This document shows, piece by piece, positions 8,192 through 17,817 of a stretch of DNA of 48,046 bases (positions are counted from its first letter, which is position 1; each line of letters starts with the position of its first letter). Origin of the DNA: Harryflintia acetispora (GTDB lineage Bacteria; Bacillota; Clostridia; Oscillospirales; Ruminococcaceae); contig SLUK01000015.1 in NCBI GenBank assembly GCA_004340125.1, positions 1-48,046 on the forward strand, written 5' to 3'. The translations under genes were made by a program, and so were the position numbers. The notes under the pieces are model-generated. The model saw only the letters and a list, made by a program, of their open reading frames with translations, made no database searches and was not told the DNA's origin.

Positions 8192-9003
8192 TGCTGCGCG
8201 ACATCACAATTGGGCAGTATTTCCCCGGCAAATCGGTCATCCACCGCCTGGACAGCCGGGTCAAGATCATCCTGGTGGTGGCCTATATCGTCATGTTGTT
8301 TTTGGCCACCAATCCGAGCGGGCTGGCGGTGGGAATCCTCTTTCTGGTGCTGACCTACGGCATCTCGGGGATCCCCTATAAAATGATCCTCAAGAGTTTA
8401 AAGCCGGTGGTGCCGATCATCCTTTTCACCGGCGTGCTCAACATGTTCTTTATGGACGGCGAGATCATCTTCCAGTGGGGCTTCATCAAGATCGCCAAAG
8501 AGGGGGTCCTGCTGGCGATCACCATGACCATCCGGATCATCTGCCTGATCGCCGGGACCTCGCTGCTGACCTACACCACCTCGCCCATCGCGCTCACCGA
8601 CGCGATCGAGCGGCTGCTCTCCCCCCTAAAGCGGTTGAAGGTCCCGGTGCACGAGCTGGCCATGATGATGACCATCGCCCTGCGCTTCATCCCGACGCTC
8701 ATCGAGGAGACCGACAAGATCATGGCGGCCCAGAAGGCGCGCGGGGCGGACCTCGAGAGCGGCAACCTTATGCAGCGCGCCAAGGCGCTTATCCCGATTC
8801 TGATCCCGCTCTTCGTCTCGGCGTTCCGCCGGGCGGATGAGCTGGCGCTGGCCATGGAGTGCCGCTGCTACCACGGCGGCGAGGGGAGGACGCGGATGAA
8901 GCAGCTGCACCTGCGCTACTACGACTTTGTGGCGAGCGGCTTTGTGCTGGCGTGTATTCTGGCGGTGGTGGCGATTAACCTCCTCGTCCCGCCGCTGTTT
9001 TAG
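8191..9003 (+). CDS. ecfT: Energy-coupling factor transmembrane protein EcfT
   Basis: EcfT is the membrane scaffold joining the ATPase pair to exchangeable substrate-binding S components. The 270-residue protein has several hydrophobic segments (about 25-60, 75-90, 105-130 and a last one at 245-265). It has the cytoplasmic coupling helices with the family's Ala-Arg-Gly motif (AQKARGADLES), plus a second motif around AMECRCYHG that touches the ATPases. The start ATG overlaps the ecfA2 stop by one base (TAATG). It is directly followed by truA, the common Firmicutes order. Confidence 0.94.
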   Translation: MLRDITIGQYFPGKSVIHRLDSRVKIILVVAYIVMLFLATNPSGLAVGILFLVLTYGISGIPYKMILKSLKPVVPIILFTGVLNMFFMDGEIIFQWGFIKIAKEGVLLAITMTIRIICLIAGTSLLTYTTSPIALTDAIERLLSPLKRLKVPVHELAMMMTIALRFIPTLIEETDKIMAAQKARGADLESGNLMQRAKALIPILIPLFVSAFRRADELALAMECRCYHGGEGRTRMKQLHLRYYDFVASGFVLACILAVVAINLLVPPLF

Positions 9004-9012
9004 GAGGCGGGG

Positions 9013-9771
9013 ATGGATCGCAACCTGCTGCTGACTTTACGCTACAACGGCGCTTACTTCCACGGCTCGGCGGTGCAGAAAAACGCCGTCACCGTCTGCG
9101 GGACGCTGCAGCCCGCCCTCGAGCGGATCGTGGGGGAGAAGATTTTGATCAAGTGCTGCTCGCGCACCGACGCCGGAGTGCACGCCGAGATGTTCTGCCT
9201 GAGCTTTCATACAAAAAGCTCGATCGAGCCGCAGCGGCTGGTCCTGGCGCTCAACAATTCCCTGCCCGAGGCGCTTGCGGCCTATGCCTGCCGCGAGGTG
9301 CCGCCCGGCTTCCATGCGCGCTACAGCTGCCTTGGCAAGCGGTATCTCTATAAGATCCACAATTCCCCGGTCAAGAACCCCTTTTTGATCGACCTGTGCT
9401 GTCACCACCGCTACCCGCTGGACGTGGAGCGGCTGAACCGCGCTTGCCAGGACTTCCTGGGGCGGCACGACTTTTCGGCCTTCTGCGCGTCGGGCAGCGA
9501 CGTTGCGGACCGGGTGCGCACCATCACCGATTGCTCGCTGCGCCGGGAAGGGGAGCTGGTGTCTTTCGAGGTGGCGGGGGACGGCTTCCTTTACAACATG
9601 GTGCGGATCATGGTGGGGACCCTTCTCAAAATGAGCTATGGCAGGATCGCCCCCGACGCAATCCCGGAAATCTTGCGTGCGCGCGAGCGCAAAAACGCGG
9701 GCCCCACCGCACCGGCCGCGGGGCTCTATCTCAAGGAAGTGTACTACGACCTGCCGGACCCCGAAAACTGA
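9013..9771 (+). CDS. truA: tRNA pseudouridine(38-40) synthase TruA
   Basis: TruA isomerises uridines 38-40 in the anticodon arm of many tRNAs. The 252-residue protein has the catalytic Asp in the family motif CCSRTDAGVHA, the KRYLYKI strand, the HDFSAFCASGSD motif and the C-terminal NMVRIMVGTLL segment. Family length is about 245-270, so it is full length. The start ATG follows TAGGAGGCGGGG. It sits 9 bases after ecfT and is probably cotranscribed with the ECF genes. Confidence 0.95.
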   Translation: MDRNLLLTLRYNGAYFHGSAVQKNAVTVCGTLQPALERIVGEKILIKCCSRTDAGVHAEMFCLSFHTKSSIEPQRLVLALNNSLPEALAAYACREVPPGFHARYSCLGKRYLYKIHNSPVKNPFLIDLCCHHRYPLDVERLNRACQDFLGRHDFSAFCASGSDVADRVRTITDCSLRREGELVSFEVAGDGFLYNMVRIMVGTLLKMSYGRIAPDAIPEILRARERKNAGPTAPAAGLYLKEVYYDLPDPEN

Positions 9772-9790
9772 GTGTTTGGAGAGACGACGG

Positions 9791-10945
9791 ATGGCAAAAG
9801 AGAAGCTCAGCGAGTTTGAGCGCTACAAACGCAAACTGAATATCCGAAAAAAGCTCAGCGCCATCTTCTGGCTGCTGCTCATTACAGCCGTCGCCGCGGG
9901 CGGAGTGGTTTGGTTCGGCGCCTTTTCAAAGTCCGAGTTTGGGGTCGCCTTCCGCTCCCAGTTTACGAGGGACGAGCAGTTCCCCATCGCGCTTTCCGGC
10001 GGGTCGATCCGCCAGATCGAGCCACTGGAATGGGATATCTGCTTCATCAACGACACCGATTTTTACGTCTACGACAACAAGGGCAATATGACCTTTACCG
10101 CCACCCACGGCTTCGCCTCGCCGGTGCTCAAGACCGACGGGGGCCGCGCGCTGCTCTACGACCAGGGAGGGACCCGCTTCCTGCTGACGAGCTCCTCGCG
10201 GCAGCTCGCACAGATTGACGCCGGCTACGCCATCCATGCGGCCGACGTCGCCTCGGACGGCTCGGTCGCGGTGGCGACCTCGGCCTCGCAGCACGCCACC
10301 CAGGTGACGGTCTACGACAGCCTGCAAAACCAGCCGCTGGTCTGGAAGAGCTCGGAGAATATGGCGACGGCCATCGCCCTCTCGCCCGACGCGGGCCAGG
10401 TGGCCATCTCCTGTATCAACGCCAGCGGGGGGGAGCTCGTCTCCACTGTCTACCTGCTGGACGTCAAGAACAACCAGGAGATCATGCGCGCGCAGCTGCC
10501 GGGCGAGTTCACCTACAGCATCTCCTTCAAGGACCAGTCCATCCACGTAATCACCGACAAGGGGGTCAAGTCGATCGACAGCATGGGCCGGGTGCGCGCC
10601 TCCTTCGACTACCAGGGGCAGCAGCCGATGCTGTTTTCGGACCAGCAGCTGCACAACACCGTGCTGGTGCTGGGCAACTACCGCTACATGCGCTCGAGCG
10701 AGGTGGTCTCGCTCGACGCCAAATGTAAGCAGCTCGCCCGCTTCACGGTGGATACCACCGTCGACTCGCTCAAGGTGAACGAGCGGGGGATTTACTACCT
10801 GTCCGACAACGTGGTTTATCACTACGACTTCAGCGGCAAGCTGCTCGCGCAGACCGAGGCCCCCGGCACGGGCGAATACCTGCCGCTGGGGCAGAGCCTC
10901 TACGCCGGGACCTATGAGGAATTGCGCCGGCTCGAAATCCGCTGA
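9791..10945 (+). CDS. Membrane-anchored DUF5711-like protein
   Basis: Function unknown. The 384-residue protein has a basic N-terminus, one transmembrane helix (about residues 21-43, SAIFWLLLITAVAAGGVVWF) and a large extracytoplasmic part. That part consists of repeated short beta strands such as DFYVYDNKGNMTF, VSLDAKCKQLARF and VVYHYDFSGKLLAQ. This resembles a beta-propeller and matches the pattern I know from DUF5711 proteins of Clostridia. The start ATG follows GGAGAGACGACGG; the frame is open further upstream into truA, but those codons overlap truA without a ribosome site. It lies 19 bases after truA and is followed by the CvpA-like gene. The context suggests an envelope role. Confidence 0.75.
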   Translation: MAKEKLSEFERYKRKLNIRKKLSAIFWLLLITAVAAGGVVWFGAFSKSEFGVAFRSQFTRDEQFPIALSGGSIRQIEPLEWDICFINDTDFYVYDNKGNMTFTATHGFASPVLKTDGGRALLYDQGGTRFLLTSSSRQLAQIDAGYAIHAADVASDGSVAVATSASQHATQVTVYDSLQNQPLVWKSSENMATAIALSPDAGQVAISCINASGGELVSTVYLLDVKNNQEIMRAQLPGEFTYSISFKDQSIHVITDKGVKSIDSMGRVRASFDYQGQQPMLFSDQQLHNTVLVLGNYRYMRSSEVVSLDAKCKQLARFTVDTTVDSLKVNERGIYYLSDNVVYHYDFSGKLLAQTEAPGTGEYLPLGQSLYAGTYEELRRLEIR

Positions 10946-10997
10946 TCCTTTCTATGCTGCCTGCCGGGCATGCCGCCCGGCGAAAAAGGAGATCATT

Positions 10998-11801
10998 ATG
11001 CAACCGTTCATTCCGCTGATTTACGACATCGCTACCGTCATCGTCTTCATCTACATGATCGCCGCCTGCGCGCGCCGGGGCTTTTTGCGCACCATCGTCA
11101 GCTTCATCGGCTACGCCGCCGCCCTCGTCGGCGCCGCGGTGCTCTCCCGCCCGCTGGCCGCCGGGGTCTATGACTCGCTGATCCGTCCGGGGGTGATCCA
11201 AAGGATCGCCGAAAAACTGGCGCAGTACCAAAACGACGCCCTTCCCGCCGGATTGCTGGGGCTGTTCGAGGGGCTCCCCGAGGAGGTGCTCGGGGCCCTT
11301 GGCATGGACAAGGAGGGGATCGTGGACGCGCTGGGCGACCTGATCCAAAACGGCGGGCAGGGCGCGGCCGGCGAGATCGCCGACGCCATCGTGGCGCCGC
11401 TGGCGGTCATGCTGCTCAAAATCATCTTCTTCTTTTTGATCTTCGGCCTTTTGATGATCATTGTGCGCCGGGTCGCCTGGGTGTTCGGCTCGGTCAACCA
11501 CCTTCCCCTGCTGGGCCCTGCCAACCGGATCCTGGGCGGCGCGGTGGGCGCGCTGCAGGCCGCGCTGACCATGTACGTCGTGGCGGTGCTGCTGGTGCTG
11601 CTGGTCTCGCTGACCAAGGAGGGGATCGTGATCCGCCTGTCGGGCGAGGACATCACGCTGGCGAGCTACGCGCTCTACCAGCGCACGGTGCTCTTTAGGG
11701 TGTTCGTCAACACCAACCCGCTCGACCTGCTGCTGCTCACCCAGAACGCCCTCTCCTATGCGGGGATCAAGGACGTGCTGGCGCAGCTGAGGATAAATTA
11801 G
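10998..11801 (+). CDS. CvpA-family membrane protein
   Basis: A 267-residue protein with four hydrophobic segments by eye: about 7-28 (YDIATVIVFIYMIAACARRG), 31-55, 135-160 (a long Phe/Ile-rich one) and 180-205. A soluble insert rich in charged residues lies between the second and third. This organisation and the opening motif (transmembrane, ARRGFLRTIVSFIGYAAA) fit the CvpA / colicin V production family, whose biochemical role is poorly known. The start ATG lies behind AAGGAG (10988-10993). It forms a pair with the DUF5711-like gene upstream. Its stop codon overlaps the CIRCE-like operator of the next gene. Confidence 0.7.
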   Translation: MQPFIPLIYDIATVIVFIYMIAACARRGFLRTIVSFIGYAAALVGAAVLSRPLAAGVYDSLIRPGVIQRIAEKLAQYQNDALPAGLLGLFEGLPEEVLGALGMDKEGIVDALGDLIQNGGQGAAGEIADAIVAPLAVMLLKIIFFFLIFGLLMIIVRRVAWVFGSVNHLPLLGPANRILGGAVGALQAALTMYVVAVLLVLLVSLTKEGIVIRLSGEDITLASYALYQRTVLFRVFVNTNPLDLLLLTQNALSYAGIKDVLAQLRIN

Positions 11802-11827
11802 CAAACTAAACCATGGAGTGCTAAAAT
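11798..11827 (+). promoter_or_regulatory. CIRCE-like HrcA operator over a possible promoter
   Basis: TTAGCAAAC (11798-11806), exactly 9 bases, then GAGTGCTAA (11816-11824). The HrcA consensus is TTAGCACTC-N9-GAGTGCTAA, so the left half matches 7 of 9 and the right half 9 of 9. The element overlaps a possible promoter, TTAGCA with an 18-bp spacer to TAAAAT (11822-11827). The left half also contains the cvpA-like stop codon. Confidence 0.7.
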
Positions 11828-11849
11828 TTTTAAAAATAGATGTGGTTTG

Positions 11850-11881
11850 GTCACAGAAATTTCACAGGATTGGGTTATAAT
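11850..11881 (+). promoter_or_regulatory. Second promoter of the Clp ATPase gene
   Basis: A perfect -10, TATAAT at 11876-11881. The -35 is unclear: GTCACA at 11850-11855 would give a long 20-bp spacer. The sequence GGTCACA resembles one CtsR heptad (GGTCAAA), but no second heptad is present. Confidence 0.5.
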
Positions 11882-11973
11882 GAACGCAAACAGGGGCGTA
11901 TTGCCCCTTGAACGATAGACGGCAAGTAACGAAGGTGCACGGGAATCGTTTCGTGTTTGAGAGGGAGCCTTTT

Positions 11974-14277
<2,304 letters not shown>

Positions 14278-14305
14278 AAACAGATAAAGGATCAACGCGG
14301 CGTGC

Positions 14306-14341
14306 GGCGCCCCGGCGGGACGGCATTCCCCCCGGGGCGCC
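14306..14341. other. Strong hairpin after the Clp gene
   Basis: GGCGCCCCGG and GGGA pair with TCCC and CCGGGGCGCC, giving 14 bp interrupted by one C-C mismatch, with a six-base loop. No T tract follows, so termination is uncertain; it lies in the leader of the next gene, 24 bases before its start. Confidence 0.6.
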
Positions 14342-14364
14342 CGCGCTTTGAGTTTGAGGACGGT

Positions 14365-15507
14365 ATGAAAACATTACGCTTTACCCGCCGGGAGGCCGGC
14401 TTTCTGATCGGCACCGGGATCTTGGCGCTGCTGGTGCGCGGGACCTTCTTCCCCTTTGTCTCGACCGATTTCCGGGATTTTCTCAGCCTGTGGTTCGATA
14501 CCCTGCGGCAAAACGGGGGCCTTGGGGCCATCGGGCTGGCGGTGGGGGACTACTCCCCACCCTATATCTATCTGCTGGCGCTGCTGACCTACCTGCCGCT
14601 GGACGGGCTCCATGCGGTCAAGCTGCTCTCCTGCGCGGCGGATTTGGTGCTGGCCCTTTACGCCATGCGTATCGTCTGGCAGGTGGTGGGGAACAAAAGC
14701 TATGCGCTGCTCGCCTGGTGCGGTGCGCTCTTTTTGCCGACGGTACTCATCAACAGCGCCGTCTGGGCGCAGTGTGATGCGATCTATACCGCCGGGCTGC
14801 TCGCCTGCCTGTACTATTTTTTGCGGGAGGACAGCCTGCGCGGGATGCTCGCCTTTTCGCTGGCGCTGGCCTTCAAGCTGCAGGCGGTGTTCCTGGCGCC
14901 GCTGCTGTTGGCGCTGCTGCTCAAGGGCAGGCTGCGCCCGCTGCATTTGCTGCTGCCGCCCGCGGTCTACCTGCTGGGGATCCTCCCGGCGGCATTGATG
15001 GGGCGGGACTTCGGCGAGCTGCTGACCATCTATCTCAGCCAGGCCGGCAGCTATCAGGAGCTCTCGATGATGGCCCCCAACCCCTACAGCTGGCTAAATG
15101 GCATGGACTCCGAAATCTTCGCCCCGGCGGGGATTCTGCTGCTGCTCGGCGTAACTTTGATCGGCTGCTATTTCCTGGTGAGCAGCCGGGTGAAGCTGAG
15201 CGAAAGGGCGATCGTCTCCCTGGCGCTGCTCTCGGTGCTGCTGGCGCCCTACCTGCTGCCCCATATGCACGAGCGGTATTTCTATGCCGCCGACCTGCTC
15301 TCGCTCGTCTACTGGTTCTGCTATCCCAGGCGCTGGTATGTCCCGCTCGGGGTGGTGGGCTGCTCGTCCTATGTGGTGTGCAACTTTGTCTTTAGCTTCG
15401 ATGGAGGCTTTCTGCGCGTCGAGCTGCTGGCGGTCGTCCTGCTGGTCGTGATCTTTTTGCTGCTGCGGGACACGGTGCGCGAGCTGCGGGGAGAGGCACA
15501 GGCGTGA
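14365..15507 (+). CDS. Polytopic glycosyltransferase-like membrane protein
   Basis: A 380-residue integral membrane protein with about ten hydrophobic segments. After the first helix comes an extracytoplasmic loop with acidic residues (STDFRDFLSLWFDT), then DYSPPYIYLLALLTYLP. This pattern is typical of GT-C fold, lipid-linked sugar transferases (GT87/DUF2029 and mannosyltransferase-like families). Later NSAVWAQCDAIYTAGLL and a HERYFYAADLL motif also fit that group. The sugar donor and acceptor cannot be told. The start ATG lies behind GAGGACGGT; the frame is open further upstream but only through a GC-rich hairpin. It is convergent with pgsA and shares its terminator. Confidence 0.72.
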   Translation: MKTLRFTRREAGFLIGTGILALLVRGTFFPFVSTDFRDFLSLWFDTLRQNGGLGAIGLAVGDYSPPYIYLLALLTYLPLDGLHAVKLLSCAADLVLALYAMRIVWQVVGNKSYALLAWCGALFLPTVLINSAVWAQCDAIYTAGLLACLYYFLREDSLRGMLAFSLALAFKLQAVFLAPLLLALLLKGRLRPLHLLLPPAVYLLGILPAALMGRDFGELLTIYLSQAGSYQELSMMAPNPYSWLNGMDSEIFAPAGILLLLGVTLIGCYFLVSSRVKLSERAIVSLALLSVLLAPYLLPHMHERYFYAADLLSLVYWFCYPRRWYVPLGVVGCSSYVVCNFVFSFDGGFLRVELLAVVLLVVIFLLLRDTVRELRGEAQA

Positions 15508-15519
15508 GCGCGGCAAAAT

Positions 15520-15556
15520 AAAAGGCCCCGGAAGGATTTTCCTTCCGGGGCCTTTT
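15520..15556. terminator. Bidirectional terminator between two convergent genes
   Basis: A 17-bp stem AAAAGGCCCCGGAAGGA with its complement, ending in T4 on both strands. It serves the glycosyltransferase-like gene (rightward) and pgsA (leftward). Confidence 0.92.
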
Positions 15557-15562
15557 GGCTCT

Positions 15563-16120
15563 TTAGTCGTTGCCCCCGCCCTTCTTTAAGGAGAAGAAGA
15601 TGGGGATGTACCGCGCCAGCGCGAAGAGGAGCAGCAGGATGTTGAGCAGCACCACGGTGTTCACGACCCGCTCGTCCAGCGTGGGAATGAGCACAATCAC
15701 GATGGTCGAGAGATAAAAAAAGAAGGTGGCGAGCTTGCCGAACCACTTGGCCGAACCGGGATGGATCCGCTTGCGAAAGAGCAGGATCCCGCCGGTAAGC
15801 ATGAGCAGCTCCTTGACGGCGAAGACCGCCAGCGCCGCCAGAAAGACCGGATAGCGCAGCGACAGGCAGAAAAGGATGGCCAGCTGGGTGAGCTTGTCGG
15901 CTACCGGGTCGAGTACCTTGCCGAGCTCGGTCACCATGTTGAATCGCCGGGCGATGTATCCGTCGCACAGGTCGCTGAGCCCCGAAACGATCAGCAGGCC
16001 CGAGGAGAGCAGATAGCTGCGCTTCCACAAAAACGCCCACAAAAAGAAGGGGATGAGCAGGATGCGCACCAGGGACAGGATATTTGGAATGGATTTGAGC
16101 TGGCTATATGGTCCTCGCAT
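15563..16120 (-). CDS. pgsA: CDP-alcohol phosphatidyltransferase, probably PgsA
   Basis: PgsA transfers phosphatidyl from CDP-diacylglycerol to glycerol-3-phosphate, the committed step of phosphatidylglycerol synthesis. The 185-residue protein carries the full CDP-alcohol phosphatidyltransferase motif: D50, D53, G54, A57, R58, G67, D71 and D75 (DLCDGYIARRF, then GKVLDPVADK). It has about five hydrophobic segments. The acceptor alcohol is inferred from length and the opening NILSLVRILLIPFF, which is typical of PgsA. An in-frame extension to 16207 lacks a ribosome site. The chosen ATG has AAGGGAG 8 bases upstream, behind a clear promoter. Confidence 0.88.
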   Translation of the reverse strand: MRGPYSQLKSIPNILSLVRILLIPFFLWAFLWKRSYLLSSGLLIVSGLSDLCDGYIARRFNMVTELGKVLDPVADKLTQLAILFCLSLRYPVFLAALAVFAVKELLMLTGGILLFRKRIHPGSAKWFGKLATFFFYLSTIVIVLIPTLDERVVNTVVLLNILLLLFALARYIPIFFSLKKGGGND

Positions 16121-16163
16121 GGACGATTCTCCCTTACGGTCGAGGTTGGTGGAATTCCAAAAT

Positions 16164-16192
16164 ATTCTATCACATTTTGCGCACCAAGGCAA
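16164..16192 (-). promoter_or_regulatory. Promoter of pgsA
   Basis: On the minus strand, -35 TTGCCT (16187-16192), 17-bp spacer, -10 TAGAAT (16164-16169). It lies 44 bases upstream of the pgsA start codon. Confidence 0.7.
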
Positions 16193-16223
16193 TCCAAAAT
16201 GCCGCAAGGGCCGGGGCTGTTTT

Positions 16224-16253
16224 TTGACTCCCGATATGGTATAATTGTATTAA
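16224..16253 (+). promoter_or_regulatory. Promoter of the thioesterase-udp pair
   Basis: Two overlapping possibilities. An extended -10, TGgTATAAT at 16237-16245, has no good -35. TTGACT at 16224-16229 with an 18-bp spacer to TATTAA at 16248-16253 is the alternative. Both would give a very short leader. Confidence 0.65.
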
Positions 16254-16289
16254 CTTATCAAAACTGTGCAAAGGGAGATGAGGGCGTTG

Positions 16290-16715
16290 GTGTCCGAAAG
16301 CAGGATTACGGTGCGGTATGCCGAGACTGACCAGATGGGGATCGCCCACCATTCGGTCTACCCGGTCTGGTACGAGGTGGCGCGCACCGATTTTATTAGG
16401 CGCCTGGGGATGACCTATTCCGAGATGGAGCGCAGGGGCGTTATGCTGCCGCTGAGCGCCCTCAGCTGCCGTTACCGCGGGGTGGCGAAGTATGAGGACG
16501 AGCTGTGCGTGCGGGTCAAGATCAGCCTCTTTTCCGTCTCGCGGATCGAATTCTCCTACGCGATCTACCGTGCCGGGGAGCAGAGCCCCATCAATACCGG
16601 CACCACCCTGCACGGCTGGGTGGACCGCGAGACCTTCCGGCCGCTGAATCTCAAGAAGAAGCACCCCGAAATCTATGACCTCGTCCAGAGCTCGCTCGGC
16701 GACGAGGCGCTCTAG
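16290..16715 (+). CDS. Acyl-CoA thioesterase, YbgC/FadM-type hotdog protein
   Basis: A 141-residue single hotdog-fold protein of the 4-hydroxybenzoyl-CoA thioesterase family, which hydrolyses acyl-CoA or acyl-ACP thioesters. The N-terminal motif YAETDQMGIAHHSVYPVWYE contains the family's catalytic Asp and the helix that follows it. The later segments RVKISLFSVSRIEFSY and the central beta strands are as expected. The substrate is unknown. Several starts are possible. ATG 16278 abuts the ribosome site AAGGGAG (16271-16277). GTG 16290 has GAGGG (16280-16284) 5 bases upstream and was chosen. The stop codon overlaps the ribosome site of udp, implying coupled expression. Confidence 0.85.
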   Translation: MSESRITVRYAETDQMGIAHHSVYPVWYEVARTDFIRRLGMTYSEMERRGVMLPLSALSCRYRGVAKYEDELCVRVKISLFSVSRIEFSYAIYRAGEQSPINTGTTLHGWVDRETFRPLNLKKKHPEIYDLVQSSLGDEAL

Positions 16716-16726
16716 GAGGGAACGCG

Positions 16727-17506
16727 ATGTCCAAAGCCTATTCGTCCGACAGGCTCTACCATTTGCAGCTTCGCCCCGGCGAGGTGGGGCGGTACGTTAT
16801 CCTGCCCGGCGACCCGGGGCGCTGTGAAAAGATCGCCTCCCGCTTTGACGCCCCGGTTCTGGCGGCGCAAAACCGGGAATTCACCACCTATACCGGCACC
16901 CTCGACGGGGTGCGGGTGAGCGTCACCTCCACCGGGATCGGCGGCCCCTCTGCCGCCATTGCCATGGAGGAGCTCTATCAGTGCGGGGCTGACACCTTTT
17001 TGCGGGTGGGCACCTGCGGGGGCATGCAGCTCGAGGTGGAAGGGGGCGATTTGGTGATCGCCACCGGCGCCGTGCGCGCCGAGGGCACCGGGCGGGAATA
17101 CGCGCCCATCGAATTCCCGGCGGTGGCCGATTTCGCCGTGGTAAGCGCGTTGGCAGAGGCGGCGCGGGAGGGCGGCAGGCGGTACCACGTCGGGGTGGTG
17201 CAGTGCAAGGACAGCTACTACGGCCAGCATGAGCCCGAGCGCATGCCCGCCGGATACGAGCTGCAGCAGCGCTGGCAGGCCTGGCTGCGCTGCGGGTGCC
17301 TCGCTTCCGAGATGGAGTCGGCCGCCCTCTTTGTGGTGGCGAGCTCCCTTCGCGCACGCTGCGGCACGGTGCTCGAGGTGGTGGGCAACCAGGAGCGCCG
17401 CAGGGCGGGGCTCCTGGACCACATCGTGCACGAGACCGGCGAGGCGATCGACACGGCAGTCCGGGCGCTGCGAAGGCTGATCGCGCGGGACGGGGAGCGA
17501 GCCTGA
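16727..17506 (+). CDS. udp: Uridine phosphorylase-like nucleoside phosphorylase
   Basis: A 259-residue member of the NP-I phosphorylase family that cleaves nucleosides with phosphate for salvage. Visible features are the phosphate-binding loop ILPGDPGRCEKIA, STGIGGPSAAIA, the GTCGGM segment, and SEMESAALFVVAS, whose Met-Glu pair contacts the ribose. The KDSYYGQHEPERMP segment resembles the uridine phosphorylase specificity region, which is why I favour uridine over purine nucleosides; inosine or other substrates are not excluded. The start ATG follows AGGAGGG with a 6-base spacer. No terminator with a good T tract was seen after it. Confidence 0.87.
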   Translation: MSKAYSSDRLYHLQLRPGEVGRYVILPGDPGRCEKIASRFDAPVLAAQNREFTTYTGTLDGVRVSVTSTGIGGPSAAIAMEELYQCGADTFLRVGTCGGMQLEVEGGDLVIATGAVRAEGTGREYAPIEFPAVADFAVVSALAEAAREGGRRYHVGVVQCKDSYYGQHEPERMPAGYELQQRWQAWLRCGCLASEMESAALFVVASSLRARCGTVLEVVGNQERRRAGLLDHIVHETGEAIDTAVRALRRLIARDGERA

Positions 17507-17704
17507 TTTTTCGCCCGGCAGACGAACAAATTTTAAAAAAATTAACATTTGATGAATAAAAGAGGTATATACTGTAGAGGTACGGCGCGCTTCGGCAGGT
17601 TTCGCCCCTCGCCGTGTTTTGGGGGATTTGCCGCGTTTTACCCGCCGGCGCGCAGGAATCCGGGATATTCAAGGCGTCAAAGCCGCCTTTTCTATAAAAA
17701 TCAC
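17507..17704. other. Non-coding region after udp
   Basis: No gene seen. It contains an AT-rich patch (17530-17575) with a possible -10 TATACT but no well-spaced -35, then GC-rich sequence without a clear hairpin terminator. Nothing further can be supported. Confidence 0.4.
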
Positions 17705-17733
17705 TTGAATTTATCGCACCGATTCGGTAAAAT
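17705..17733 (+). promoter_or_regulatory. Promoter of the CdaR/PucR-type regulator
   Basis: -35 TTGAAT (17705-17710), 17-bp spacer, -10 TAAAAT (17728-17733). The leader of about 80 nt contains TTTATCC and GGATAAA, which can pair and enclose the palindrome TTGCGTGCAA. Confidence 0.75.
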
Positions 17734-17817
17734 AAGATAAGAATGGGCTGGTTTATCCTTGCGTGCAAGGCCTGCGGGTTATTTGGATAAATCGCCGATG
17801 GAAGAGGGGTTATATTA

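Noticed and set aside
11850..11872. CtsR operator before the Clp ATPase gene
   Set aside because: Only one heptad-like GGTCACA is present; the required second GGTCAAA at the fixed distance is missing.
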